From NCBI GenBank assembly GCA_025360265.1, contig JANYCP010000041.1, positions 1 to 6,522 of the forward strand: 6,522 nt of DNA, given 5' to 3'. This document shows positions 1 through 6,522 of this stretch, one piece after another. Both the position numbers and the translations under genes were made by a program. The DNA is from Gemmatimonadota bacterium (GTDB lineage: Bacteria; Gemmatimonadota; Gemmatimonadetes; Gemmatimonadales; GWC2-71-9). Under the pieces are notes generated by a model. It was not told where the DNA came from and did not search any database. It saw nothing but the letters and a program-made list of their open reading frames with translations. Numbering within the stretch: position 1 is the first letter of the stretch; the number at the start of each line of letters is the position of its first letter.

Positions 1-1320
1 TGGTCGACGATAGAGCGTGTACCCCGACCAGCTCCAGTTGATGACGAACCCAACCGGTGGGCGCACGTCGGCATCGAGGGTCAGTCCGTCGTCGTCGGCG
101 GTGACGAGCATGTAGTCGACCTTTCCCGTGGGGTCGCTGAGGGCGAGGTCGAAACCGGCGTCACGGGTCGTCAAGTACGGCGCGAGCGACGGCGCCCACT
201 TGAGCAATGTTGGCGCGAAGCGATCATCGATCAGGATACTGCGACTGGGGGCTGGTGCCAGCGCGTCGGCCACGGCATGTGCAGCGAGGTCCGCTGTGGT
301 CACGCGCGGCCACGGCATGATCCACCACGCCGCAATCGCTTGCCCGATGGCCGCGAGGGCGACCAGTGAACGCCCGGTCCGGCCCAGATCTCTGGGCAGT
401 GCCACGATCGCGACGAGCGTCAGGAGACCGGTGGCGAATGCCAACGAGAAATGCCAGCCAACCCGGTTGGCAACGACGAGGAGTGCGAACGGCAACAAGA
501 CGCCAGCGGTGGTGGCCTTCAGGCGCAACATCGCGAAGAGCGAAACGACGAGATAGGGAATGGTCCATACCAGGATCGTCGCGAATCCCGGTGACGTCGG
601 TTCCCACGGCGTGAACGGGAAGGCCACTCGATGGGTAAAGATCCACGACAAGTAGGCCCACGTCGCGGTGGCGGCCACGCCCGGGAAGACGAGCAGGACG
701 AGCTGAGACGCGAACGGTGGAATCTGCAGGCGCGGAAAGACCAATGGCAAAATCGCGCCGGCCACAAGTGCCAGGCCCAGACCAAGCGGCGAGGTGTAGA
801 ACGCGAGGCCTAACCAGAGTCCGGTGTAGAGGCCGTGAATTGTCTTTCTGGTGGCCCACCACCGTCGGTAGTGGCGCCATCCGACGAACAAGGCGAACAG
901 TCCGATTGCCTCGTTGAAGTCGCCCGCGATCAGGTGTACGCCAATCGGGGTCCACACCACGGACAGTAGCAGCAACAACGGGAGCATCGAGCGCTGCCAG
1001 GTGCAATCGCCCAACACCATCCAGACCAGTCCGAACAATGCCGCCGCGCCGAGCGCGATGACCCAGATGTCATCCGGCCACGGCAGCAGCAACAGGAATG
1101 GCAACGGTGGATACTCGAATCCCAGGAGTTGAAGCTGTCCGCGATTTTCCGCGAAGCGGACGCGGCTGAGGAACGCGCCATGGATGTCACTGCGCCAGCC
1201 GCCGTGCGCGAGCAGGACAGCCACGATGACCACGGGCAGCACGACCGCGAGCGAGAGCAGCGTGCGGACCCACCGCGGTGCGGCGGGTTCAGCCGACGGC
1301 GCCATGGCGGGTGAGGCCAT
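1..1320 (-). CDS. GT-C type multi-pass membrane glycosyltransferase, C-terminus cut off
   Basis: Translation from the ATG at 1320 stays open for 440 codons to the left edge, so the stop lies outside. After a short Ala/Pro-rich cytoplasmic start comes a first helix (about 19-38). A periplasmic loop follows, with Asp45 as a candidate for the catalytic acidic residue of GT-C enzymes, and then FEYPPL (68-73), a motif seen in GT39/GT87-like families. About nine to ten more hydrophobic segments follow up to about 336 (for example 73-80, 86-103, 111-130, 160-176, 180-195, 204-224, 246-265, 272-284, 290-308, 317-335). A soluble tail (340-440) ends in WSGYTLYRRP at the edge, so probably only a few residues are missing. 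Its start overlaps the GT2 gene by 32 bases, placing it in the same transcript. It probably transfers a sugar from a lipid-linked donor in the periplasm; donor and acceptor are unknown. A polytopic protein of other function is possible. Confidence 0.75.
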   Translation of the reverse strand, partial: MASPAMAPSAEPAAPRWVRTLLSLAVVLPVVIVAVLLAHGGWRSDIHGAFLSRVRFAENRGQLQLLGFEYPPLPFLLLLPWPDDIWVIALGAAALFGLVWMVLGDCTWQRSMLPLLLLLSVVWTPIGVHLIAGDFNEAIGLFALFVGWRHYRRWWATRKTIHGLYTGLWLGLAFYTSPLGLGLALVAGAILPLVFPRLQIPPFASQLVLLVFPGVAATATWAYLSWIFTHRVAFPFTPWEPTSPGFATILVWTIPYLVVSLFAMLRLKATTAGVLLPFALLVVANRVGWHFSLAFATGLLTLVAIVALPRDLGRTGRSLVALAAIGQAIAAWWIMPWPRVTTADLAAHAVADALAPAPSRSILIDDRFAPTLLKWAPSLAPYLTTRDAGFDLALSDPTGKVDYMLVTADDDGLTLDADVRPPVGFVINWSWSGYTLYRRP

Positions 1321-3130
1321 GGGTGGTTTTCTCCCAGTAGTACGGACGAGTGAAGAGCTGCCCCAGCGCCTTGAATGAGGCGATGGAGTGCAGGATCCAG
1401 TAGAACGGATTGAACAGTGAGAAGAGCACCAGCATGTGCAGCCGGCGCTTGAAGACGGCAAACATGTTGACGTAGATGGCGAGTGCGTTGCCGATCAACA
1501 GGTTGAAGAGCGACAGATACAGCACCACCGGAGGAAAGAGTGATTCCAGGAGCGCGCTACGGGTGAACAGCCAGATGAGTGTCAACGCAATCGAGATCGG
1601 TTGGATCAGGAAGATCAGCGGGGTGCCGCCGATCAGGAGCGCGAAACCGAGCGTGTGCTTCCAGCCGGCACGACGGACCAGGCCCACGGGATCCCGGGAG
1701 AAGACCAGCGCAGTCTGCATGTAGCCCTTGATCCAGCGTGACCGCTGCCGCAGCCAGTTGCCGATCTGCTTGTTCGCCTCTTCGTAAGTGGTGGAATTAA
1801 CGATGCCGACGCGGTAGCCGTGCATCGCTGCACGAATGCCCAGATCGGCATCTTCGGTGACGTTGAACGGATCCCATCCACCCAGTTCGCGCAAGACCTG
1901 CGTCCGGAAATGATTGCTCGTGCCGCCAAGTGGAATCGGCAGTCCGAGCTTGTCGAGCCCTGGCAAGAGGTAGTCGAACCAGAACGAGTATTCGAGCGTG
2001 AACATCCGGGTCAGGAAGTTTTCATTCCAGTTGTAGTAATTGAGCGCGGCCTGCACGCAGACCAGCTCGGTCGGTCCGCGGCGAAACGCGAGCAGCGCCT
2101 TCTTGAGTTGATCGGGTTCCGGCTGATCCTCGGCGTCGTAGACCACAAGGTAGTCGCCGCGCGCGAACAACAGTCCGACATTGCATGCCTTCGGTTTGGT
2201 CTGCGGGTCGCCACTTGGCACGATGAGAAATCGGACGTTGGCCGCCGGTGCCGCTGCCTTGGCGGCCGCAAGCGTTTCCGGGTCGTCTTCCTCGAATAAC
2301 AGCATGATGTCAAGCTTGTCGGCGGGATAGTCGAGATCGCGCAGCGCCTTCAACAGCGTCCCGATGACGCGCTCTTCCTTGAACACCGGCACGAGGATGC
2401 TGTAGATCGGCAGCGCCCGGTTGTCAATCGCGTGCACGTCGTCGTCGCTGATGGTGATCGCGGTTTCGGCCGCTGCGCCCGACACACCGACCCAGGTGCG
2501 GAACACCACCACGATCAGGAAGAATGCGGTGATCGGGATGTTTAGCATCATGAGCGTTCGGGCTGGCGAGAGCCAGAGCCCGCTCAGCAATGCGGCGCAC
2601 AGCAAGACGAACGTCAGATACTGCGGCAACGTGAAGACGGTGAACGCGCTTTCCGCCTGATCACGGAAATAGAGACCATAGATCGAGGTATCCACCACCT
2701 TGCGGCGATGGATCGAGGCGATCGCGCGATCGATATCCCATTCCGTGGTCACCCGGAAGTCGATCGCCTTGCCGGGGTAGATGATTTCGAGAATGTTGCG
2801 GAGCTCAGCCGCTGGCGCATCGGCGATCGCTACGGTCACCGATTGGGTGTCTTCCCGCAACGGGACCGCGCGATGCTCCAGCGTCGCTTCGAGCGGGACC
2901 CGCTGCGCGACGCGTGGGTCAACGGTGCCGTCATCAATCGTGACGAACGGCAACTGCCACAGGTCGGCGAGCGCCCGCGCCAGATCGATCCGGCGAATGT
3001 AATTGAGGATGAGCAGCAGCCGCCCCAGGCGTTCTCCGGTGCGCTGCTGCTGCTCGAGGGCGGTGCTGAGCTGAACCTCGCTGATCAGGCCTCGTTGAAC
3101 GAGGTACTCACCCAGTCGTATCGAGTTCAC
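1289..3130 (-). CDS. BcsA-like family 2 glycosyltransferase with N-terminal MshEN (GSPII_E_N) domain
   Basis: A 613-residue inner-membrane polysaccharide synthase. Residues 1-143 form a GSPII_E_N/MshEN domain, with RLG at 5-7 and 34-36 heading two tandem motifs. Two membrane helices (about 168-187 and 192-210) lead to a cytoplasmic GT-A domain (about 240-470). That domain has PVFKEE (248-253), EEDD (280-283), TKPKACN (311-317), DAED (332-335, the metal/UDP site), TEDADLG (425-431, with the presumed catalytic base Asp427) and QRSRW (462-466), the acceptor and nascent-chain motif of processive enzymes. Further helices follow (about 494-522, 531-558, 566-585). There is no C-terminal PilZ domain: the protein ends about 28 residues past the last helix. 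The GTG start at 3130 lies inside the preceding gene. It has no clear Shine-Dalgarno sequence, so translational coupling is likely. It is the only start seen that keeps the first RLG motif intact. The sugar polymerised cannot be read from the sequence. Confidence 0.95.
   Translation of the reverse strand: MNSIRLGEYLVQRGLISEVQLSTALEQQQRTGERLGRLLLILNYIRRIDLARALADLWQLPFVTIDDGTVDPRVAQRVPLEATLEHRAVPLREDTQSVTVAIADAPAAELRNILEIIYPGKAIDFRVTTEWDIDRAIASIHRRKVVDTSIYGLYFRDQAESAFTVFTLPQYLTFVLLCAALLSGLWLSPARTLMMLNIPITAFFLIVVVFRTWVGVSGAAAETAITISDDDVHAIDNRALPIYSILVPVFKEERVIGTLLKALRDLDYPADKLDIMLLFEEDDPETLAAAKAAAPAANVRFLIVPSGDPQTKPKACNVGLLFARGDYLVVYDAEDQPEPDQLKKALLAFRRGPTELVCVQAALNYYNWNENFLTRMFTLEYSFWFDYLLPGLDKLGLPIPLGGTSNHFRTQVLRELGGWDPFNVTEDADLGIRAAMHGYRVGIVNSTTYEEANKQIGNWLRQRSRWIKGYMQTALVFSRDPVGLVRRAGWKHTLGFALLIGGTPLIFLIQPISIALTLIWLFTRSALLESLFPPVVLYLSLFNLLIGNALAIYVNMFAVFKRRLHMLVLFSLFNPFYWILHSIASFKALGQLFTRPYYWEKTTHGLTRHGAVG
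1331..1335 (-). promoter_or_regulatory. Probable Shine-Dalgarno sequence of the distal GT-C gene
   Basis: GGGAG lies ten bases before the ATG at 1320, inside the end of the GT2 gene. The spacing is slightly long. The second in-frame ATG at 1305 has no purine-rich sequence before it, so 1320 is preferred. Confidence 0.45.
2960..3118 (-). other. Tandem MshEN motifs, candidate cyclic di-GMP site
   Basis: This region codes for residues 5-57 of the GT2. Known MshEN domains carry two 24-residue motifs, RLG-x2-L-x3-G-x6-L-x3-L-x2-Q, separated by five residues. Motif 1 (5-28) keeps every consensus position (Arg5, Leu6, Gly7, Leu10, Gly14, Leu21, Leu25, Gln28). The five-residue spacer is exact (29-33). 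Motif 2 (34-57) keeps RLG, Leu39, Leu50 and Leu54, but has Asn43 for Gly and Leu57 for Gln. Nucleotide binding is inferred from the motif and has not been shown for this protein. Confidence 0.75.
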
Positions 3131-5183
3131 GACGCACGACGCGAGGATAGAGCCAGATGGCGAGCATCAACATCAGGGCCATCGCCGCGATGTAAATCTC
3201 GGTCTTGTATCGCACGAACACGTTCTGTGGCAGGTCCGGCTCGGCCTCGATCCGCCACCCTGCGTTTGCCGCCGTGAGCGATCGCGCCGGGCCCTGCATA
3301 CCGCGAATGGCCAGGTCGCCGCGCACCCCAAACCAGCCGTATGGGACCAAGGTCTCCCGCACGAGGTCGGCGAGCGGCTGCCCATTCGCGCCAGTGTGAT
3401 GCAACAGGAGCACGTCGTCGCCGTTGCGGGTCCAGCCCTGCATCGCGCCGTACGGCGCATCAGGCGCAAACTCATCCCAGACCTTGCCGTTGAGGTCGCG
3501 AAGGCGCACGCCATCAGAACGCAGCGGCGCGCCAAGCGCTTCAGCCAGTCCGCCCGTGCCGATCGCGAGCAACGGACCGGTCGCCGACACGCGGTCGCGC
3601 GCGATCGCCGGAGCGAGCGGAGCCCGCGTGGTCTGCTGCATGGCGCCGATCACGGTCGTGGCCAATTCAACACGGAATCGGTCGACCGGTTCCAGTAAGA
3701 CTGAAAACGCTGGCACGAATGCCTGCGGGAAGCGGGAGAAGCCAGGCGGCATCGCCGTCGCACCGTTGGTGACGAACGCCGATCCGTTGTCGATCGTGGC
3801 GGCGAATGTGGGTCCGCCAACGAGGCAGCCGCCTTCGCCGAGCGTCACGTTGAAGCGCACATCAACCACGTTGTCGCGGCGGAGCAAGTGTGCTGGAATC
3901 GGAATGACTACATCAAGGCCGTCGTGATCGAGGGTGCGTGAATAGACCAGATCACCGTTCAAGTGCAAACGCAGCGAGCCGCTGCCGTTGGTCGGCAGGA
4001 TCGAGTGATGCACGATCAGCCGCAATGATGTCGGCGTGACGTTGGTGCCGAAGTCGGCAAGTGAAACGGGATACGACGCGACCAGCAGCGAATTGCCGTC
4101 AATGGTTCGGCTATCGAAGCCGAGATCGGCGAAGGTTCGCACCGGCGCGTTCGCGGCAACGTTGTGCGACAGGTCGGCGCTGACGCTCCGAAATCCGGTG
4201 GCCGCGACCAGTTCGGCACCGTCTGCCAGAGTGAACAGTTGTCGTGCGTCTCGGCGCGCGGCAATCGCCAGCACGGTGTGCCTGCCACCGTCGACCTGCA
4301 CGACGCGCGTGCTGCCGCTGGGCGACCAGACAATGGCGCGAGACCACGGGCCCGGTTCCAGCAGCGGTGTGCCGGCCGGCGGCAATGGCTTGATCTCGAA
4401 GACGGTCGCCATGCCGCGATACCGGCGCGCGACATACCCAGCGGCATCGAGCGCCGCCTGCGCCGCATCCATCGACGGTCGGTCCGCCATGTAGAACGTG
4501 ACGCGATCCAGCCAAGGTTGGAAGAATCCATTGACTTCGGTGGCCAGATGCGGCTGGTCGGCGAACGTGATCTGGCTCTCCGGCTTGATCACTGTACGAT
4601 AGAACAGCTCGGCCTGGCACCGGTCACGTCCTGGAACGGAAAGACCAACCTGAACGATGACGCGGCCGTGGTCGGCGACGGCTTCGCTCAATGGCAACGT
4701 CATCGACGAGGTTGTATCGGTCAGGTCGCGCAGCGCGATCACCCGATCACGCTGGCGCAACACCAACGTCGCGGCCGGCATGCGCGGTGTGGGAATGATG
4801 TGCAGCACCAGCGACGTCGGACGTACCCCATCGTTGACTGGGATCGTGATGGTCGCTTCGGCGCTGGTGCCGACGAGCACGATGCCGTTGCGGTAACCAA
4901 TAGCGCTGAGGGACAAGGACAGGGGGGCCGCCGCAATGCTATCGGCGACGCGACCACCAGGAACGACCAGCGGCAACTGCTCACCATGCGTGGTGTCGGA
5001 GCCGGTGCCTGCGCCCCGTCCCGCGGTGCGCGCGAGGTTGGCCAATGAATCGGCGGCCGCTGGCGATGGCGCTCGCGAGCCCAATGGTGTTGTCGGCTTG
5101 CGTCCGCAGCCGACTGCTGCCATCAGCATTATCGCTGCAAGCGGTCGATGCAAGCGTCGAGTGGTTCGTTGCTGCCTGGTCAT
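3108..5183 (-). CDS. BcsB-like periplasmic polysaccharide synthase subunit
   Basis: This 691-residue protein resembles BcsB, the periplasmic partner of cellulose synthase that guides the nascent glycan and holds the catalytic subunit. It starts with a basic stretch (MTRQQRTTRRLHR), a hydrophobic segment, and a lipobox-like AVGC ending at Cys26, followed by a flexible Ala/Gly/Ser/Thr-rich linker (about 30-66). The mature part shows BcsB-like blocks: a first beta-rich unit (about 85-185); DRCQ with Cys189 before an I-x-P-x-S strand; WLDRVTFYM (224-232), opening an alpha/beta unit; RLHLNGDLVYSRTL (405-418) with the family pattern of an Asn-Gly turn; RRDNVVDVRFN (435-445); and Cys453 in a GGCLVGGP loop. 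One membrane helix (about 662-680) and a basic tail end the protein, as in BcsB. The length suits the family. Its stop overlaps the start of the GT2 gene by 23 bases, matching a physical partnership. Sequence similarity is remote, so the glycan need not be cellulose. Confidence 0.85.
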   Translation of the reverse strand: MTRQQRTTRRLHRPLAAIMLMAAVGCGRKPTTPLGSRAPSPAAADSLANLARTAGRGAGTGSDTTHGEQLPLVVPGGRVADSIAAAPLSLSLSAIGYRNGIVLVGTSAEATITIPVNDGVRPTSLVLHIIPTPRMPAATLVLRQRDRVIALRDLTDTTSSMTLPLSEAVADHGRVIVQVGLSVPGRDRCQAELFYRTVIKPESQITFADQPHLATEVNGFFQPWLDRVTFYMADRPSMDAAQAALDAAGYVARRYRGMATVFEIKPLPPAGTPLLEPGPWSRAIVWSPSGSTRVVQVDGGRHTVLAIAARRDARQLFTLADGAELVAATGFRSVSADLSHNVAANAPVRTFADLGFDSRTIDGNSLLVASYPVSLADFGTNVTPTSLRLIVHHSILPTNGSGSLRLHLNGDLVYSRTLDHDGLDVVIPIPAHLLRRDNVVDVRFNVTLGEGGCLVGGPTFAATIDNGSAFVTNGATAMPPGFSRFPQAFVPAFSVLLEPVDRFRVELATTVIGAMQQTTRAPLAPAIARDRVSATGPLLAIGTGGLAEALGAPLRSDGVRLRDLNGKVWDEFAPDAPYGAMQGWTRNGDDVLLLHHTGANGQPLADLVRETLVPYGWFGVRGDLAIRGMQGPARSLTAANAGWRIEAEPDLPQNVFVRYKTEIYIAAMALMLMLAIWLYPRVVRRELDTTG

Positions 5184-5186
5184 GTT

Positions 5187-5192
5187 CCCTCC
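5187..5192 (-). promoter_or_regulatory. Shine-Dalgarno sequence fixing the start of the BcsB-like gene
   Basis: The minus strand reads GGAGGGAACATG, so a strong GGAGG sits four bases before the ATG at 5183. This favours the ATG over an in-frame GTG at 5207, which would add eight residues (MSLHIGGN) in front of the signal peptide and would overlap the upstream stop codon by one base. Confidence 0.75.
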
Positions 5193-5206
5193 GATATGCA
5201 GCGACA

Positions 5207-6522
5207 CTACCTGCGTCGCCAGATCGCCAGACCGTCATCCTCGAAGGCTCGGTCAAAGCGGTTGTTGAACGGTTCACGTCCCCTGATCGCCCGGGCCACC
5301 ACGCCGTCAGCGTGATGACTGTCGACAACCACCCAGTCGACGTCGTTTTCCGGTGCGGCGAGCGCCTTGGTGCCGAGTTCCCATGTCCAGCGGTACACTC
5401 GGTTTTTCAGGGCGATCCGGCTGCGAGGACTGATGTTGACCGCCTCGTCCACCAGGACACGCCCGCCGTCGTAATGCGCTGCCAGCCAATCGGAAGCACG
5501 CTGCTGCCGCCGGTCGCCGTCGCGGATCGCCACGCCTTCCCGCAGGGCGCCAGCCCCGGCAGGCCAGGCAACGGCGAAGAGCCCCACCTGGGCCGTCACA
5601 CCGACGAGAGAAGCGAGGAGCATGCCCTTTCGCCAGGCTGGACCGGTCCGGGCCGTAAGGACGGCCCCGAGGATTGCCATGGCGGCCAGTCCGGGGACCA
5701 TCATCACGCCGTACCTGACATTCAGGAAGCCGGCGGGTTGGGTCCATGGCAGCTGGATCACACTCTGGCGAGCCCAGAGCGCGAGGACGTTGAACGGGAG
5801 CGCGGACAGGAGCAACAATGGCGTCGGTCCGACATGTCGCATGCGGGCAAAAAACGCGATGGTTCCGGCAGCGGCCAGCAGTGTGAGGATGAACCCAGCA
5901 CAGAGTGCGGTGGCCCCGGCGTAATACCAGAGTGAGGTGATGAGGTGACCGCCAGTGGCGGCACCACCCTGCGCGGCGATCGCTGCCTGCTGACTCTGCG
6001 CCGACCAGACGCCACGCTGGAATTCGAGTGGATCACCGAAGTAGGCCCAGTTGAACAGCAACCATGCTCCAACCATGATCGCGCTCGGCGCCGCGAAGAG
6101 TGCAGCGTCGCGCCACCATTTCTTTGTCAGCCCGGCGGCGTCGCGACATCCCTGGAACGCGAGCCAGGCAACCGTCGGCGTTGCAAGCAGTACATAGAAC
6201 CATCCATCGTATCGCGAGCCCACCGCGAGCGCGCCGAGGATCGCCGATGCGATGAGCGCACGCCGCGAACTGGTATCGTTCCAGCGATCTAGTTCGTTGA
6301 CGGACGCGACCAGGCACGCCAGCAAAACCGGTTCGGTCATCGCCGTGGTCTGGAGGTAGAGCAGGCTCGGATTCAACAAGACGAAGAGTGTGCCGATCCA
6401 CGAGAACCGTGGCGCGCCCGTTCGGCGCACCAGAAGATCGTGAAAGCTCGCGACAATCAGAACGTATGCCGCGCAGCCAACGATGCCGCCTGAGGTGCCG
6501 TTCCACCACCAACGGTCCACCA
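5207..6522 (-). CDS. GT-C type (GT39/ArnT-like) multi-pass membrane glycosyltransferase, N-terminus missing
   Basis: Open to the right edge; 437 codons are visible, ending at a TAG (5209-5207). The first possible start codon in view is a GTG at 6520, but it is probably an internal Val, because the usual first membrane helix and the acidic first periplasmic loop of GT-C enzymes are absent. Residue numbers count from that codon. Visible are about eight hydrophobic segments (roughly 11-30, 40-57, 88-120, 138-160, 195-225, 232-250, 268-290, 298-320). The motif LNPSLLYLQTTAMTEP (49-64), SRYDGW (102-107), NWAYFGDPLEF (157-167) and NVRYG (267-271) are typical of GT39-like family proteins. A soluble tail (about 330-437), presumably periplasmic, follows. 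Family members move a sugar from a polyprenyl-phosphate donor onto an acceptor on the outer face of the inner membrane. The substrate here is unknown; a role in decorating the polysaccharide made by the downstream synthase is inferred from position. Confidence 0.78.
   Translation of the reverse strand, partial: VDRWWWNGTSGGIVGCAAYVLIVASFHDLLVRRTGAPRFSWIGTLFVLLNPSLLYLQTTAMTEPVLLACLVASVNELDRWNDTSSRRALIASAILGALAVGSRYDGWFYVLLATPTVAWLAFQGCRDAAGLTKKWWRDAALFAAPSAIMVGAWLLFNWAYFGDPLEFQRGVWSAQSQQAAIAAQGGAATGGHLITSLWYYAGATALCAGFILTLLAAAGTIAFFARMRHVGPTPLLLLSALPFNVLALWARQSVIQLPWTQPAGFLNVRYGVMMVPGLAAMAILGAVLTARTGPAWRKGMLLASLVGVTAQVGLFAVAWPAGAGALREGVAIRDGDRRQQRASDWLAAHYDGGRVLVDEAVNISPRSRIALKNRVYRWTWELGTKALAAPENDVDWVVVDSHHADGVVARAIRGREPFNNRFDRAFEDDGLAIWRRR

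Noticed and set aside
224..1006. A 260-codon minus-strand reading frame in another frame of the distal GT-C gene.
   Set aside because: Its translation is Arg/Pro-rich without recognisable motifs, while the alternative frame stays open from 1320 to the left edge and gives clear membrane helices and an EYPPL motif.
2719..2732. Perfect 14-base palindrome CGATCGCGCGATCG.
   Set aside because: It lies inside the MshEN-coding part of the GT2 gene and codes for an ordinary Asp-Arg-Ala-Ile stretch. GATCG/GCGATC-type words are frequent in this GC-rich DNA, there is no second copy of the palindrome noted, and no T-run follows.
3108..5183. Naming the operon a cellulose (bcs) operon.
   Set aside because: The BcsB similarity is at the family level only, the GT2 lacks PilZ and has a different DxD region, and no BcsC, BcsZ or other bcs accessory gene is in the window.
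5184..5206. Short gap between the proximal GT-C and BcsB-like genes as a possible promoter or terminator.
   Set aside because: At 23 bases it holds the ribosome binding site and little more; no hairpin with a T-run and no promoter pair is visible.
5205..5207. Upstream GTG start for the BcsB-like protein.
   Set aside because: It would overlap the TAG of the preceding gene and add eight residues before the signal peptide. The ATG at 5183 has a strong GGAGG directly before it.
4164..5935. Two long plus-strand reading frames (294 and 296 codons) that join at an ATGA overlap near 5045 and mimic an operon.
   Set aside because: They lie wholly antisense to the BcsB-like and proximal GT-C genes, and the translations are Arg/Gly/His-rich without any family motif or membrane pattern. 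GC-rich codon bias in the real genes explains such open antisense frames.

Overview
The window is one tightly packed block of four genes, all on the minus strand, with no intergenic space longer than 23 bases. In transcription order (right to left) they are: (1) a multi-pass membrane protein of the GT-C glycosyltransferase type, cut off at its N-terminus by the right edge; (2) a BcsB-like periplasmic polysaccharide synthase subunit with a lipoprotein-like signal peptide and a C-terminal membrane anchor; (3) a family 2 (BcsA-like) processive-type membrane glycosyltransferase with an N-terminal GSPII_E_N/MshEN domain, a fold known in other proteins to bind cyclic di-GMP; (4) a second GT-C-type multi-pass membrane protein, cut off just before its C-terminus by the left edge. 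Gene 4 fills positions 1-1320, has no stop inside the window, and was found by translating the reverse strand.

The DNA is GC-rich. Lipobox-type secretion and a BcsB-like periplasmic subunit suggest a Gram-negative (diderm) bacterium. The style would suit Gemmatimonadota, Acidobacteriota or Proteobacteria, but nothing here fixes the taxon.

The four genes probably form one transcription unit: gene 1 to gene 2 is a 23-base gap with a good Shine-Dalgarno sequence, gene 2 to gene 3 overlaps by 23 bases, and gene 3 to gene 4 overlaps by 32 bases. The promoter and terminator must lie outside the window. The inferred job is synthesis and export of an extracellular or envelope polysaccharide. The GT2 would polymerise and translocate the glycan across the inner membrane, and the BcsB-like protein would take it up in the periplasm. 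The two GT-C proteins could decorate the glycan from lipid-linked sugar donors. The GT2 has no PilZ domain. The MshEN domain at its other end is the obvious candidate for second-messenger control, which makes the locus architecturally different from the classic bcs cellulose operon. No RNA genes, mobile elements, CRISPR arrays or significant repeats were seen.
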